A stretch of 64,000 bases of DNA from Cellulosilyticum sp. I15G10I2 (GTDB taxonomy: Bacteria > Bacillota > Clostridia > Lachnospirales > Cellulosilyticaceae), in assembly GCF_900095725.1 (NCBI RefSeq), contig NZ_FMMP01000007.1:186001-250000 (forward strand). The letters run 5' to 3'. Below, one piece after another: positions 53,727 to 63,802 of the stretch. Numbering within the stretch: the stretch's first letter is position 1; each line of letters starts with the position of its first letter. The notes beneath the pieces are model-generated. The model was not told the origin of the DNA. It did not search any database and was given only the letters and a program-made list of their open reading frames with translations. A program made the position numbers and the translations under genes.

Positions 53727-56573
53727 ATGGATGGAAAAGATAACTTTACAGATTTTACAAGCGACAGTGCTGGTCTTAAACTAATTCATAATGTTTTTCT
53801 AAGATTGTTAAATGTAGATAGTCTTAACTATCAGGCTGAATCAAAAAAAATATTAGAAGAAATCGGAATATTTTTTGATTTAGATAGAATTTTCATCTAT
53901 TATTTTTCTACAGATCCTACTTTTATGGAAATAGAATCTCAATGGAGCAAGGAAAGGCTACGACCCAAAAGAGAAACGCAGGAAAAAGAAATAGTTTATG
54001 CGCTTCCATGGTTAATGCGTAGTATTAATAATAATGATTTTATTGCAATAAATAGTAAAGAAGGTCTTCCAGATGAAGCAGTGTTTGAAGCAGAGGTTTT
54101 TGAGACAGAGGGAATAAAAGCTTCACTTACCATTCCATTAAAAGATCAAAATAAATTAATTGGGTTTATAGGTTATGAAAGTTTGTCGAAGTCTATCATC
54201 TGGGATAAGAAACAAGTCGAAATATTAAGGGAAGTTTCAATACTTCTTTCATCTATAAGAACCCGAATTATAAAGGAAAAAGCCTATCAATCAATCATTA
54301 ATGGACAAGCACTTTTACTGAATAACTCTCAATCACAGATTTGGGCTTTAAGTAATGCTAATTCCTATGAAAGTGTGAATGAAGCCCATGCAGCGTTTTT
54401 TGGAAAGCGCAAAGAGGAGTTAGAATATCAGGATTTATATGATATATTTGACATAGACACTGCAAATAAGTTGTCGCAAGTTAATTGGGAGCTGTTTGAA
54501 AAAAATGAGCCTGCCGAAAGAGAACTTGAGATTAAAAACTTCCAAGGTGAAAATAGGCTACTTCGGGTTAAAAGCAAACCTCAGAAGGAGATAACTGGCA
54601 ATATTAGATACCTTATTTGTACTGCTGAGGACATCACCGAACAAAGAAAAGCAGAAACTGAGCTGCACAAAGCAAAAGAGCAGGCAGAAGCCGCGAATAT
54701 TGCAAAAAGTCAGTTCCTCGCTAACATGTCTCACGAAATAAGGACTCCGATAAATGGCATATTTGGATTTCTCGAACTATTACAGTTAACTCCTCTGTCT
54801 TTAAAACAAGAAGAATTTATCCGTGAAGCCAAATCTGCTTCAGAAATATTATTATATCTTATCAGCGATATATTGGATTTTTCGAAGATAGAAGCCAAAA
54901 GGTTGAGGATGGAAGAGATTAGGTTTAACTTAAGAATGATTATTGAAGATGCCGCTTCACTACTGGCTCCTAAAGCAGCAGAAAAAGGTCTTGAAATTTA
55001 CACCATAATTAAATCGGGAGTTCCTGAAGAGGTTATTGGCGACCCATCAAGACTTAGGCAAGTACTAAACAATCTCATAAGTAATGCAATAAAATTTACT
55101 AAAGAGGGTGAGATTTCTGTTACAGTGGATTGTTTGGGAGAAAAAAAGGGGATAGCCTGTCTTAGCTTTGAAGTAAGGGATACTGGGATCGGCATTCGCG
55201 AGGAGCATATTCATACTATCTTTCAATCCTTTAGTCAGGCAGATGCTTCTACAACTAGGGAGTATGGTGGCACTGGGCTAGGACTTGCCATTTCTAACGA
55301 ACTCGTGAAAATCATGGGGGGTAAAATTTCAGTTCATAGTATATATGGAGAAGGTTCTACCTTTAAATTTAATGTGAAATTAAAACTAACAAAAGAAATA
55401 TCTGAACACCATTTAATGTTTAAAAAGCTTGAGGGCATTAACATTTTGATTGTAGCTAATAATGAGAATAATAGGAAAAGTATGAGTGCCTGTTTAGAGG
55501 GAATCGATCTCAAGGTTTTTGAAGCCAAGGATGGAGCTAGTGCTATTACAACCATTTTTTCAACTACAAATACCAAAGACAAAATAAGTATTGCCATCAT
55601 AGATTATCAACTGCCGGACATGAGTGCATATGAGCTTGCAGAAACAATAAAAACAATAACTTCTGCCAAAGATATTAAACTCATTCTTCTAACCTCTGTA
55701 ACTCAAAAGGGAGACGCTCATATGACAAAAGAATATGGCTTTTCATCTTATTTAGCTAAACCAGTGAGAAAGCATGACTTATTTGGCTGCATTTCTCTCG
55801 TATTAGGGCTCACAAAACAAGATGAAGAACAAAAAGTCGTAACTACGCATAGCGTTAAAGAAGTTAAGAATCCATTAAAGCCGAGAATTCTATTGGTTGA
55901 AGATAATGAGATGAATCGTAAAATACTTATAAGTATACTTAAAACTCGTGATATGACTTGTGATGTGGCGGTAAATGGCAGTGAAGCCTTAAAAGCAGTG
56001 TCAGAAAAAGATTATGATGTTGTCTTTATGGATTGTCAGATGCCAGTAATGGATGGGTATGAATGCACATCTAAAATAAGGGGCCTTGAAGGCAATAAAA
56101 AGCATACCACAATTATTGCAATCACTGCTAATGCTATGGAAGGTGATTACGCAAAGTGTATTGAAGCTGGTATGGATGATTATATTAGCAAACCTATTCA
56201 TTCTGATATCCTATTTAATATGATAGCGGCGAACACTAAAGAAAGAGCAGATCAGAACACTTATAACGGCATAATAAATGATAATATTGATAACTTAGTT
56301 AAAGACACTGGACTTAATAAAGAAGATGCAAGAGAAATACTTGAAGACTATATAAAATGTCTCCCTGATTTACTCTTAGGTGTTAGGGATGCTATTTATA
56401 ATAAGGATTTTCATAAATTGGCTGCGCTTACTCATGAGTTAAAAGGTTCTTCTGGAAATCTAAGAATTAGCTCTCTTTATGAATTAGCAATAGAGTTTGA
56501 GACAGCTGCTAAAAAAGAAGAAATAGATGAATGTATTAGACTATTTACGCAAATCAAAGTTCTGTGTAAATAG
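53727..56573 (+). CDS. hybrid sensor histidine kinase (GAF-PAS-HK-REC-REC-HPt)
   Basis: 948 residues, cytoplasmic. GAF (about 20-180), PAS (about 195-310), H-box SHEIRTPINGI (His near 335), ATPase N-box near 444 (NNLISNAIKF) with GTGLGLAIS, REC1 (about 570-690, Asp near 624), REC2 (about 720-840, Asp in FMDCQMPVMDG near 768) and HPt (about 855-948, His in THELKGSSGN near 902). REC1 has VANNEN where the acidic pair is expected (REC2 has VEDNEM), so it may not be phosphorylated normally. A complete internal phosphorelay is otherwise present. GGAGG lies 7-8 bases before the ATG. Confidence 0.9.
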   Translation: MDGKDNFTDFTSDSAGLKLIHNVFLRLLNVDSLNYQAESKKILEEIGIFFDLDRIFIYYFSTDPTFMEIESQWSKERLRPKRETQEKEIVYALPWLMRSINNNDFIAINSKEGLPDEAVFEAEVFETEGIKASLTIPLKDQNKLIGFIGYESLSKSIIWDKKQVEILREVSILLSSIRTRIIKEKAYQSIINGQALLLNNSQSQIWALSNANSYESVNEAHAAFFGKRKEELEYQDLYDIFDIDTANKLSQVNWELFEKNEPAERELEIKNFQGENRLLRVKSKPQKEITGNIRYLICTAEDITEQRKAETELHKAKEQAEAANIAKSQFLANMSHEIRTPINGIFGFLELLQLTPLSLKQEEFIREAKSASEILLYLISDILDFSKIEAKRLRMEEIRFNLRMIIEDAASLLAPKAAEKGLEIYTIIKSGVPEEVIGDPSRLRQVLNNLISNAIKFTKEGEISVTVDCLGEKKGIACLSFEVRDTGIGIREEHIHTIFQSFSQADASTTREYGGTGLGLAISNELVKIMGGKISVHSIYGEGSTFKFNVKLKLTKEISEHHLMFKKLEGINILIVANNENNRKSMSACLEGIDLKVFEAKDGASAITTIFSTTNTKDKISIAIIDYQLPDMSAYELAETIKTITSAKDIKLILLTSVTQKGDAHMTKEYGFSSYLAKPVRKHDLFGCISLVLGLTKQDEEQKVVTTHSVKEVKNPLKPRILLVEDNEMNRKILISILKTRDMTCDVAVNGSEALKAVSEKDYDVVFMDCQMPVMDGYECTSKIRGLEGNKKHTTIIAITANAMEGDYAKCIEAGMDDYISKPIHSDILFNMIAANTKERADQNTYNGIINDNIDNLVKDTGLNKEDAREILEDYIKCLPDLLLGVRDAIYNKDFHKLAALTHELKGSSGNLRISSLYELAIEFETAAKKEEIDECIRLFTQIKVLCK

Positions 56574-56634
56574 GGAGATATTTAAAAGCAATCATTAAAT
56601 TTAAAACCTAATATATACAAAGGAGCTTTTACAC

Positions 56635-56997
56635 ATGAAAAAAGTATTAATAGTAGATAATTCATCTTATATGAGAATGTTTGTGAAAAAAATCATTGAA
56701 AAAGAAGGTCTGTATACTATTTTTGAGGCACCAGGCAAGGATGCGGCAATGAAGCTATTCAAAAGTGAGAGGCCAAGTATTGTTATTTTGGATTTAAATA
56801 TGGCTGAGAATACCATGGAGGGTATGGAGGTACTAGCCGATGTGATCAAAATTGACCCAGAAGCAGTTGTAATCATTATATCCGCCGTAGGAGACGAAAA
56901 TGTGAAAAATGAATGTATAGCACTCGGAGCCAAGTGTTATATTAAGAAACCTATTGATACGGATATTTTATTAAAGACACTAGAAGAATATAAATAA
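56635..56997 (+). CDS. CheY-like single-domain response regulator
   Basis: 120-residue receiver only: VLIVDNSSYMRMFVKKII, phosphoacceptor in VILDLNMAEN, Thr/Ser at IIISAV and Lys in IKKPID. Lacks an output domain; either chemotaxis-like or an intermediate that receives phosphate from the upstream HPt. AAAGGAG lies 10 bases before the ATG; 61 bases after the kinase gene. Confidence 0.9.
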   Translation: MKKVLIVDNSSYMRMFVKKIIEKEGLYTIFEAPGKDAAMKLFKSERPSIVILDLNMAENTMEGMEVLADVIKIDPEAVVIIISAVGDENVKNECIALGAKCYIKKPIDTDILLKTLEEYK

Positions 56998-57018
56998 GTT
57001 CTATTATCGCACATAAAT

Positions 57019-57060
57019 TAAGGACCGACACAACATATGGTGTCAGTCCTTATCTTTTTT
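57019..57060. terminator. bidirectional terminator
   Basis: AAGGAC-c-GACAC/GTGTC-a-GTCCTT, then ATCTTTTTT. Ends the signalling operon and, on the other strand, galactarate dehydratase. Confidence 0.85.
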
Positions 57061-57061
57061 A

Positions 57062-58588
57062 TCATGTAATAGGTGCAGGGTTGAAAATACATAAGTCATT
57101 ATAGATCTTCCACTCTTCTGCCCAGCTTTTTTTGCGTCCGCTTGCTACATCAACTATGAAGTTAAAAAGTTCAGTCCCTACTTCTTCAATCGTTGCGTCC
57201 CCTGTAGCAATTGTTCCTGCATTAATATCGATGAGGTCATTCCAACTCTCTTTGAGATTGCTTCTAGAAGATACCTTAACTACAGGTGCTGCTGCTAAGC
57301 CATAAGGCGTACCCCGGCCTGTCATAAATACTTGTAAAGTAATACCTGATGCCAGCTGCATAGGCCCGCACACAATATCACTGGCTGGTGTTGCTGCATA
57401 AATGAGTCCCTTTTTAGTTGGACGTTCTCCGGGTGAAAGTACTTCTACTATTGGTGAAGTCCCTGACTTTGCAATTGATCCCATTGCCTTTTCAACAATA
57501 TTAGATAATCCGCCTTTTTTATTACCCGGTGTCGGATTGGCGCTACGGTCTACTTCACCTTTTTCTAAGTAGTTATCATACCACTTCATTTCTTTGGCGA
57601 GCTTTTTGCCCACTTCTTCATCAACAGCTCTCTCAGCTAAAAGGTATACGCCATCTCTTACTTCTGTCACTTCCGAAAACATAACTGTTGCGCCAGCCTT
57701 TACCAGCATATCTGCAGCATACCCTGCTGATGGATTGGCTGTAACACCTGAGAAAGCATCACTGCCCCCACACTGCATACCAATCACGAGGTCTGATAAC
57801 GGCAGCGTTTCTCTTTTTCTTGCATTTAACTTCTGTAGCTTCTTTTCTGCCATTTCCATAATAGCCTGCACTTGTTTTACAAATCCTTCAATATCTTGTA
57901 AAACGAGCACATTTTCTGGATTAATATCTTCTTCAGCTACAATCATCTCCGGTGTCAGCTTTTCACATCCTAGGGCAACCAACATGAGTTCCCCGCCAAA
58001 GTTCGGATGTTTGGTAAGATTGGCTAAAGCGCGAATAGGAATCACTGCCTCCGGCGCATTAATGGCCACACCACACCCATAAGCGTGATTAATCGGTACG
58101 ACATCATCTACATTAGGGTATTTAGGCAGAAGATCTCTTTTGATACGTTCTACCGCCACATTCAGCACACCCGTTACGCACTGAACTGTAGTGCTTATCC
58201 CTAAAATATTTCTAGTCCCCGCATAGCCGCCATCTGGATTTTTGTAGCCTTCAAAGGTCAAAACAGGAGGCGTAGGCAAATCTGTTATAATATTCGTACC
58301 AAACACCATATCATCTACTTCCGGTGGAACAGGAAGATGCAGCATGTTTTCATTAATCCAGTCTCCTTTAGAGATCGCATTTATGGCATACCCTAGCACT
58401 ACGCCATAACGTATAATTTTCCCATCTTTAGGAATATCTTTGATTGCAATTTTATGCCCCTCTGGGATCTCCTCGGAAGCAACCACATCATCTACTACCA
58501 CTACACCTTGCGCTACCACATCTACAGTAATAGCCACATTATCTTTTTCATGAACCTTTATATAAAGGGGTCTTTTTTTATCTGCCAC
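57062..58588 (-). CDS. garD: galactarate dehydratase
   Basis: 508-residue UxaA/GarD-family enzyme dehydrating D-galactarate to 5-keto-4-deoxyglucarate. N-terminal SAF-like domain (about 1-90) and catalytic part with [39 protein letters not shown] and [12 protein letters not shown], consistent with an iron-dependent dehydratase. GTG start with GGAGG 8 bases upstream. Last gene of module 2. Altronate dehydratase (UxaA) is an alternative, but the neighbouring glucarate dehydratase favours GarD. Confidence 0.88.
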   Translation of the reverse strand: MADKKRPLYIKVHEKDNVAITVDVVAQGVVVVDDVVASEEIPEGHKIAIKDIPKDGKIIRYGVVLGYAINAISKGDWINENMLHLPVPPEVDDMVFGTNIITDLPTPPVLTFEGYKNPDGGYAGTRNILGISTTVQCVTGVLNVAVERIKRDLLPKYPNVDDVVPINHAYGCGVAINAPEAVIPIRALANLTKHPNFGGELMLVALGCEKLTPEMIVAEEDINPENVLVLQDIEGFVKQVQAIMEMAEKKLQKLNARKRETLPLSDLVIGMQCGGSDAFSGVTANPSAGYAADMLVKAGATVMFSEVTEVRDGVYLLAERAVDEEVGKKLAKEMKWYDNYLEKGEVDRSANPTPGNKKGGLSNIVEKAMGSIAKSGTSPIVEVLSPGERPTKKGLIYAATPASDIVCGPMQLASGITLQVFMTGRGTPYGLAAAPVVKVSSRSNLKESWNDLIDINAGTIATGDATIEEVGTELFNFIVDVASGRKKSWAEEWKIYNDLCIFNPAPIT

Positions 58589-58629
58589 TCTAAATGCCTC
58601 CTTATTATGTTTTTATCCCGATATTTAAA

Positions 58630-58660
58630 GCCACCCATCCTTTAATAAAGAATGGATGGC
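58630..58660 (-). other. hairpin between tctA and garD
   Basis: GCCA-c-CCAT-c-CTT pairs with AAG-a-ATGG-a-TGGC, without a proper T-run on the minus strand. Likely a processing or partial attenuation structure within the operon. Confidence 0.45.
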
Positions 58661-58679
58661 CAGAAGTTTAATTTTTATA

Positions 58680-60158
58680 CTAAGCTATATTAACTGCTTT
58701 TTTTGCTTTTCTATCATCTAAAATAGCATATCCAATGGAGATAAAGATTAAGATCCATATCGCCCATCCGATAGGTCTTGAGAAGAATACGCCTAAGTTA
58801 CCACCTGCGCCTTTAAGTGAATCTATGAAATATTTTTCTAGGTCTCTTCCAAGAATAAAGCCGATCAGATAAGGCGCTATTGGCAGCTTAACTTTCATAA
58901 AGATATAGCCAAGAAGGCCAAATAGTAATAAAGACCATACATCAAACATATTTCCGTTTCTTATAGAATACGCCCCTACTAAACACATAATGATAATAAC
59001 AGGGTAAAGTCTGCACTGTGGAATGTTAATAATCTTAGAAATAAATTTGATAGGATAAAACATCACAACAAACATCAATATATTACATATGAGCAGTGCG
59101 AGCAGAATAACATGCCATATATCTGGATTCTGTGTAATAAACAGCGGCCCTACCTGAATTCCCTGAAGCATGAAAGCGCCAACAAGCACAGCTGTTGTTG
59201 AGTCTCCCGGAATCCCCAGTGAAAGCAGTGGAATAAGTGCTCCACCTGTTAGTCCATTATTAGCAGACTCACTAGAAACAAGTCCTTCTACCGCTCCTTT
59301 TCCAAGCTCATCAGGCTTTTTAGAAAAGTTCTTTGTCTGTGAATAAGCAAGAAGCGAAGCTGCACTTCCTCCAACCCCTGGTAAAATGCCCATAAAAGTA
59401 CCTATCCCACTAGACCGAAGCACATTGACAAACTGACCTTTAAAATCTTTGAACGAGAACTTGAGCGTGGACTTGCCTATTTCACCACTGATGGCTTCTC
59501 GGCGCATCCCTTTTTCTGCCTCTTCAAAAATCTGAGAGATGGCAAAAAGGCCTATAAGTACCGGCAGAAGTTCAAATCCACCCATTAATTGCATTTTAAA
59601 CATATCAGGCACCATACGAAGCTGATTATTGTCTCCAAATACACCAATCAGTGCTGTAAAAACGCCTAAGAACCCTGCAAAAATTCCTCTTATCATATTG
59701 CCTTTTGAAAGCGCTGCAATAACAGTCATAGCAAATAGAATAATTAAGAATTTTTCAACAGCTGAGAACTTAATAGCCAGCCGCGCAAGAGGTGGTGTAA
59801 ACAACCAAAGACAAACCAAACTGATGATACCACCCATAAGTGATGCTGTAATCCCTATTCTTAAAGCACGCTCTGCCTCGCCGCGTTTTGCCATAGGATA
59901 GCCGTCAAACCCCGTAGTTATTGAAGAAGGCGTTCCAGGAATATTAATAAGTATAGCTGGAATAAGCCCTCCGCTTATCCCTCCTACATAAAGCCCCAAG
60001 AGCAAATAAAGGGATGTTGTAAGATCATATGCATAGGTTAATGGCAGAAAAATAGCGATTGCCATCGTTGCTGTCATACCTGGAATAGCGCCAAAAATAA
60101 TACCGCCGATTACACCTAATAGCGCCACCACGAATTGTGTAATTCCGAAAATTTCCAT
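58680..60158 (-). CDS. TctA-type large permease (module 2)
   Basis: 492 residues with TctA signatures GAIPGMTATMAIAIFLPLTYA, IPGTPSSITTGFDGYPMAKRGEA and LGIPGDSTTAVLVGAFMLQG. Start at 60158 because AAAGGTG lies 6 bases upstream; a GTG at 60167 is part of that site. Follows tctB by 21 bases. Its ortholog-like partner in module 1 shares the fold but is clearly distinct in sequence. Confidence 0.92.
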   Translation of the reverse strand: MEIFGITQFVVALLGVIGGIIFGAIPGMTATMAIAIFLPLTYAYDLTTSLYLLLGLYVGGISGGLIPAILINIPGTPSSITTGFDGYPMAKRGEAERALRIGITASLMGGIISLVCLWLFTPPLARLAIKFSAVEKFLIILFAMTVIAALSKGNMIRGIFAGFLGVFTALIGVFGDNNQLRMVPDMFKMQLMGGFELLPVLIGLFAISQIFEEAEKGMRREAISGEIGKSTLKFSFKDFKGQFVNVLRSSGIGTFMGILPGVGGSAASLLAYSQTKNFSKKPDELGKGAVEGLVSSESANNGLTGGALIPLLSLGIPGDSTTAVLVGAFMLQGIQVGPLFITQNPDIWHVILLALLICNILMFVVMFYPIKFISKIINIPQCRLYPVIIIMCLVGAYSIRNGNMFDVWSLLLFGLLGYIFMKVKLPIAPYLIGFILGRDLEKYFIDSLKGAGGNLGVFFSRPIGWAIWILIFISIGYAILDDRKAKKAVNIA

Positions 60159-60179
60159 AATTTTCACCTTTCTTTCTGA

Positions 60180-60587
60180 TTAGGGTAATGTAATATTGAA
60201 CAAAAATCCAAAAATATACCAAATACTCACACTAGAAATAATTGAAATTGCAGCTGAAACAGCAATAGATTTTATATTTTTAATACCTGCAAATAAAATA
60301 TTAAATAAGAAAATAAATATAAGACTTGCAATTAAAAATCCAACGAGTTCTAATGCTAGGATATAAAGAACAAATAAAATTAAGGTTCCCCAGAACTTTA
60401 ACTTATCATAGTTTTCCTCAAAAAACTTTTTGCCTTTAAAGCTGAATGATCTGCCTTCTTTTCTTCTTTTTATAATCTCTTGCGCTACCATAATGAGTGC
60501 CAAAATAATAAGTATCATCCCAACAATTTTAGGTCCAATAAGGTGAGATGTTGAATACACAATCTTAAGTTTAAATAAATCTGCCAT
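60180..60587 (-). CDS. TctB-type small permease (module 2)
   Basis: 135 residues, about four membrane helices, occupying the TctB slot directly before tctA. A charged stretch (about 35-60, QEIIKRRKEGRSFSFKGKKF) separates the first helices. AAGGAGG lies 8 bases before the ATG. Assignment depends mainly on position and topology. Confidence 0.8.
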   Translation of the reverse strand: MADLFKLKIVYSTSHLIGPKIVGMILIILALIMVAQEIIKRRKEGRSFSFKGKKFFEENYDKLKFWGTLILFVLYILALELVGFLIASLIFIFLFNILFAGIKNIKSIAVSAAISIISSVSIWYIFGFLFNITLP

Positions 60588-60734
60588 GGGCTAGCCTCCT
60601 TATCTCTTAATCTTTACATATAGATTCCACATCATTAAATTTTAGTTATTCACCATTATATGTGATGTGAAATCATTCTGAGAAACAACCTTATAGCAAT
60701 GAATAACTCAAGCTTATGAGTAGTTTCTCTATAT

Positions 60735-60796
60735 TTACTACTAAAAAGTCGGAAAATCTCAACTTTCAAGAAAGATTTCCGACTTTTTAGTAGTAA
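60735..60796. terminator. terminator-like hairpin after tctC of module 2
   Basis: Arms 60735-60758 and 60773-60796 pair over about 23 bases with one mismatch (core AAAGTCGGAAA/TTTCCGACTTT). It separates tctC from tctB-tctA, which would let the binding lipoprotein be made in excess. Confidence 0.75.
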
Positions 60797-60809
60797 GCTT
60801 TATTCTATA

Positions 60810-61913
60810 TTATTGAACAGTAAGATCATCAAGTGGTGGTGCTTCATTAATTAACTGAGTAAGAGAATCTCTTTTTTTCATGATATACGCTGAGGCTTCT
60901 CCTGAAGGTAGATACCCTGCAGCATATGTAAGTTTTTTCATTTCTTCAATAAACTCAGGATCTGCACTTACTTTCGCCATTGCTGCGTCAAGTTCATCTA
61001 CTATAGCCTGTGGCGTATCTTTTGGTAAATACATTAAGAAGTCTTTTGAGAATGCGAATGGTTCACCGTATAACTTAATGCCTTGCTCTGCATATGTCGG
61101 GATATCTACGCCTTCAATTTCATCAAGAAGTGCCGTAAACTTCATTTTAAGCTGAGCATCTACACCATCTTCTGTATATTGTTTAAGTGAAGAATAATCT
61201 GCAAAGATGACATCTGCATTACCATCCCAAAGCATTTGGCATTTATCTGCAGTTGACCCACCTACAATTACAACAACACGACTAGCTACATCTTCACCAT
61301 ATTCTTCTTTAACCCACTCATAGTATGAGATAAATGAAATGTGTGATACACCGCCTGCTTCAACAGCAACACGTACCTTTTGATCAGGATTTGCTTTAAG
61401 ATATTCTGCTATTTCTTTCATATCATTGTAGGGTGCTTTCTCTGCTGCTGCAAATGCTGCACCTGGGTTGATCCCAACACGTGGCCCAATCACCATATTT
61501 TCTAATGCATAAGCCTCATCATATGCGCCAAATGCAACCCCAAGATAGGTCATGTCATGGAAGATCATAATCGTTGAGCCATCACCTTTTCCACCTTTGA
61601 TCGCGTCTAGGGCCGCTCCTGCACCGACTGCATCAACCTTGCCGTTAAAGTTAAGCTCTTTTGATAAAAAGCGTGTTACTGTATCAGCAACCATATAAGA
61701 GTCCCCTGAAGTCGAAGTAGAACCTATTACAACACGTACTCTTTGCTTATCAAAAGCTGAAGATGTATTTTCGCTGGCTTTTTCGGCCTGTGCATCTTTT
61801 GACTGGGCAGCCGGTGCTGGTGCTGAAGTTTGAGGTTTAGCAGCACAGCCCATGAGTGCACTTGTACTTAAAACCATAGCCATACCGAGGGATAATAATT
61901 TTTTCATTGTCAT
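60810..61913 (-). CDS. TctC-type substrate-binding lipoprotein (module 2)
   Basis: 367-residue lipoprotein (lipobox LMGC) with an Ala/Ser/Pro linker and a TctC-like domain (VRVVIGSTSTSGDSYMVADTV; KGGKGDGSTIMIFHD). Binds the transported diacid. Preceded by a 48-base block that is repeated before gudD of this module. AAGGGG lies 8 bases before the ATG. Confidence 0.87.
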   Translation of the reverse strand: MTMKKLLSLGMAMVLSTSALMGCAAKPQTSAPAPAAQSKDAQAEKASENTSSAFDKQRVRVVIGSTSTSGDSYMVADTVTRFLSKELNFNGKVDAVGAGAALDAIKGGKGDGSTIMIFHDMTYLGVAFGAYDEAYALENMVIGPRVGINPGAAFAAAEKAPYNDMKEIAEYLKANPDQKVRVAVEAGGVSHISFISYYEWVKEEYGEDVASRVVVIVGGSTADKCQMLWDGNADVIFADYSSLKQYTEDGVDAQLKMKFTALLDEIEGVDIPTYAEQGIKLYGEPFAFSKDFLMYLPKDTPQAIVDELDAAMAKVSADPEFIEEMKKLTYAAGYLPSGEASAYIMKKRDSLTQLINEAPPLDDLTVQ

Positions 61914-62007
61914 CGTAAATTCCCCTTTTCATTTTTTATTGAATATTATTTTGTGCATGTTGCATATATTATCTGTACCTTATTAACATTATATATTATA
62001 AATACCC

Positions 62008-62054
62008 ATAAGTAAAATTAGTAATGTTTAGATTTCTATTAAAAAAATTAAGAG
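62008..62054 (-). promoter_or_regulatory. conserved block before tctC (copy 1)
   Basis: About 47 bases near-identical to 63591-63638, including ATAAGTAAAATT, AGATTTCTATTA and AAATTAAGAGT. It lies 95 bases upstream of tctC, just after the gudD stop, and is followed (minus strand) by an AT-rich stretch with ATAATATATAAT. Likely a regulator site and promoter. Confidence 0.6.
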
Positions 62055-62061
62055 TCCTGTT

Positions 62062-63390
62062 TTAGCGTACCATACAAGGTTTCTTAGGATCAAACTTCCA
62101 ATCTGGAATCAAATACTGCATGCCCATCGCATCATCTCTGCCACCTAGGCAATTTGCTTTGTACACTTCGTGAGCTTTTAAAAGCTGATCCATGTCAATA
62201 TCAATACCGAGCCCTGGCTTTTTAGGAACTTCTACAAAGCCGTTTTTAATCTGCAACGGTTCCTTAGTTAACCTTTCAATCCCTTCTTGCCAGATCCAAT
62301 GTGTATCAATCGCATTAATAGCGCCTGGAACAGCTGCCGCAACATGTGTAAACATAGCAAGGGAAATATCAAAGTGATTATTGGAATGAGAGCCCCATGT
62401 TAAGCCAAATTCATTACACATCTGTCCTACTCTTACCGAGCCTGACATGGTCCAAAAATGAGGGTCTGCCAGCGGAATATCAACTGACTGAAGTATCATA
62501 GAATGGCTCATTTCCCGCCAATCTGTAGCAATCATATTGGTCGCTGTAGGAAGTCCCGTAGCTCTTCTGAACTCAGCAAGGATTTCTCTGCCCGAATAGC
62601 CATTTTCTGCACCACATGGATCTTCGCAGTATGTTAAAATGCCATGCATATCTTTGCAAAGTTCAATAGCATCTTTTAGTAGCCAGCCACCATTTGGATC
62701 TAGTGTAATTCTAGCCTCCGGAAAAGCTTCTTTCAAGGCTTTAATCGCTTTAATCTCTTCTTTGCCTTCTAATACGCCACCTTTTAGTTTAAAATCATCA
62801 AAACCATACTTTTCTTTAGATGCTTTGGCGAGGGCTACTATACTTTCTGGTGTCAGAGCTTCTTCATGGCGAAGGCGGTACCAGTCACAATCACCCTCTG
62901 GCGCTTCATCATAGGGCAGATCTGTCTTCTTTCTGTCTGCTACATAAAATAAGTAGCCCAGCATTCTGACCTTATCTCTTTGCATCCCCTCACCAAGCAA
63001 GGCAGCAACGGGTACATTAAGGTGCTTCCCAAGTAAATCTAAAAGAGGTGCCTCAATAGCTGTTAAAACATGTACTCCTATTCGAAGATCAAAGGTTTGA
63101 TTGCCTCTTTTATCTTCTTCTCCTTTTTTATCTAACTCTCTTTTTATATTAAGTAGTGTGTTTTTATACTCTCCAATACTAGTTCCCAGCACTAGGCTTT
63201 TGCATGCTTCCAGTGCATCAGTGATTTTAATACCACCCGGCACCTCGCCTACACCTACTGCGCCTGTACTATCTTTTAGAACAACGACATTTCTTGTAAA
63301 ATAGGGTGCATGGGCTCCGCTTAAATTAAGCAGCATACAATCCTTGCCTGCAACCGGATAAACTTCCATACTTGTAATAGTTGGTGTCAT
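62062..63390 (-). CDS. gudD: D-glucarate dehydratase (module 2)
   Basis: 442-residue enolase-superfamily enzyme very close to E. coli GudD, sharing [82 protein letters not shown] and the C-terminus DPKKPCMVR. All catalytic residues are present. The ATG at 63390 is chosen with AAGGAG 7 bases upstream; the frame opens with a TTG at 63408. First gene of module 2, opposite the second LysR gene. Confidence 0.92.
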   Translation of the reverse strand: MTPTITSMEVYPVAGKDCMLLNLSGAHAPYFTRNVVVLKDSTGAVGVGEVPGGIKITDALEACKSLVLGTSIGEYKNTLLNIKRELDKKGEEDKRGNQTFDLRIGVHVLTAIEAPLLDLLGKHLNVPVAALLGEGMQRDKVRMLGYLFYVADRKKTDLPYDEAPEGDCDWYRLRHEEALTPESIVALAKASKEKYGFDDFKLKGGVLEGKEEIKAIKALKEAFPEARITLDPNGGWLLKDAIELCKDMHGILTYCEDPCGAENGYSGREILAEFRRATGLPTATNMIATDWREMSHSMILQSVDIPLADPHFWTMSGSVRVGQMCNEFGLTWGSHSNNHFDISLAMFTHVAAAVPGAINAIDTHWIWQEGIERLTKEPLQIKNGFVEVPKKPGLGIDIDMDQLLKAHEVYKANCLGGRDDAMGMQYLIPDWKFDPKKPCMVR

Positions 63391-63590
63391 CATCAATCTC
63401 CTTCTCAAGCCATATTTATAAATTATCTTTATTAACTTGTTAATTTATTAATTTGTTAACTTATCATGTTTTGTCCGGCACAATAACATTTTTCTACATA
63501 AGACGACTTCTAGTTAAACTAAACTCAATCTTTTTATCGCTTATGTATATTTTTATTAAGCTATGTCCTTATTATATATGAAAATTATCT

Positions 63591-63638
63591 ATAAGTAAAA
63601 TTCATAATGATTAGATTTCTATTAGAAAAATTAAGAGT
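63591..63638 (-). promoter_or_regulatory. conserved block before gudD (copy 2)
   Basis: Second copy of the block at 62008-62054, about 200 bases upstream of gudD, followed on the minus strand by CATATATAATAAGG containing TATAAT. The remaining part of the 412-base divergent gap (63391-63802) is very AT-rich and shows no other clear motif. Confidence 0.6.
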
Positions 63639-63802
63639 TGGCTATTCAAAGACCTTTTACTTATGTATTTTAGTTAATTTCCCTCTATTAAATTCTTGCA
63701 CCAAAAAGTATTTTGTTATATAAATAAGTTAAGATAATTATTAATTAATCTTTTATTTTCTAGATATTCAATTAATAATTTTTAGAGTAAAGGAGACTAC
63801 CT

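Noticed and set aside
57594-58082. 162-codon antisense frame within garD
   Set aside because: Opposite strand of a conserved enzyme, no ribosome binding site, low-complexity Ser/Ala content.
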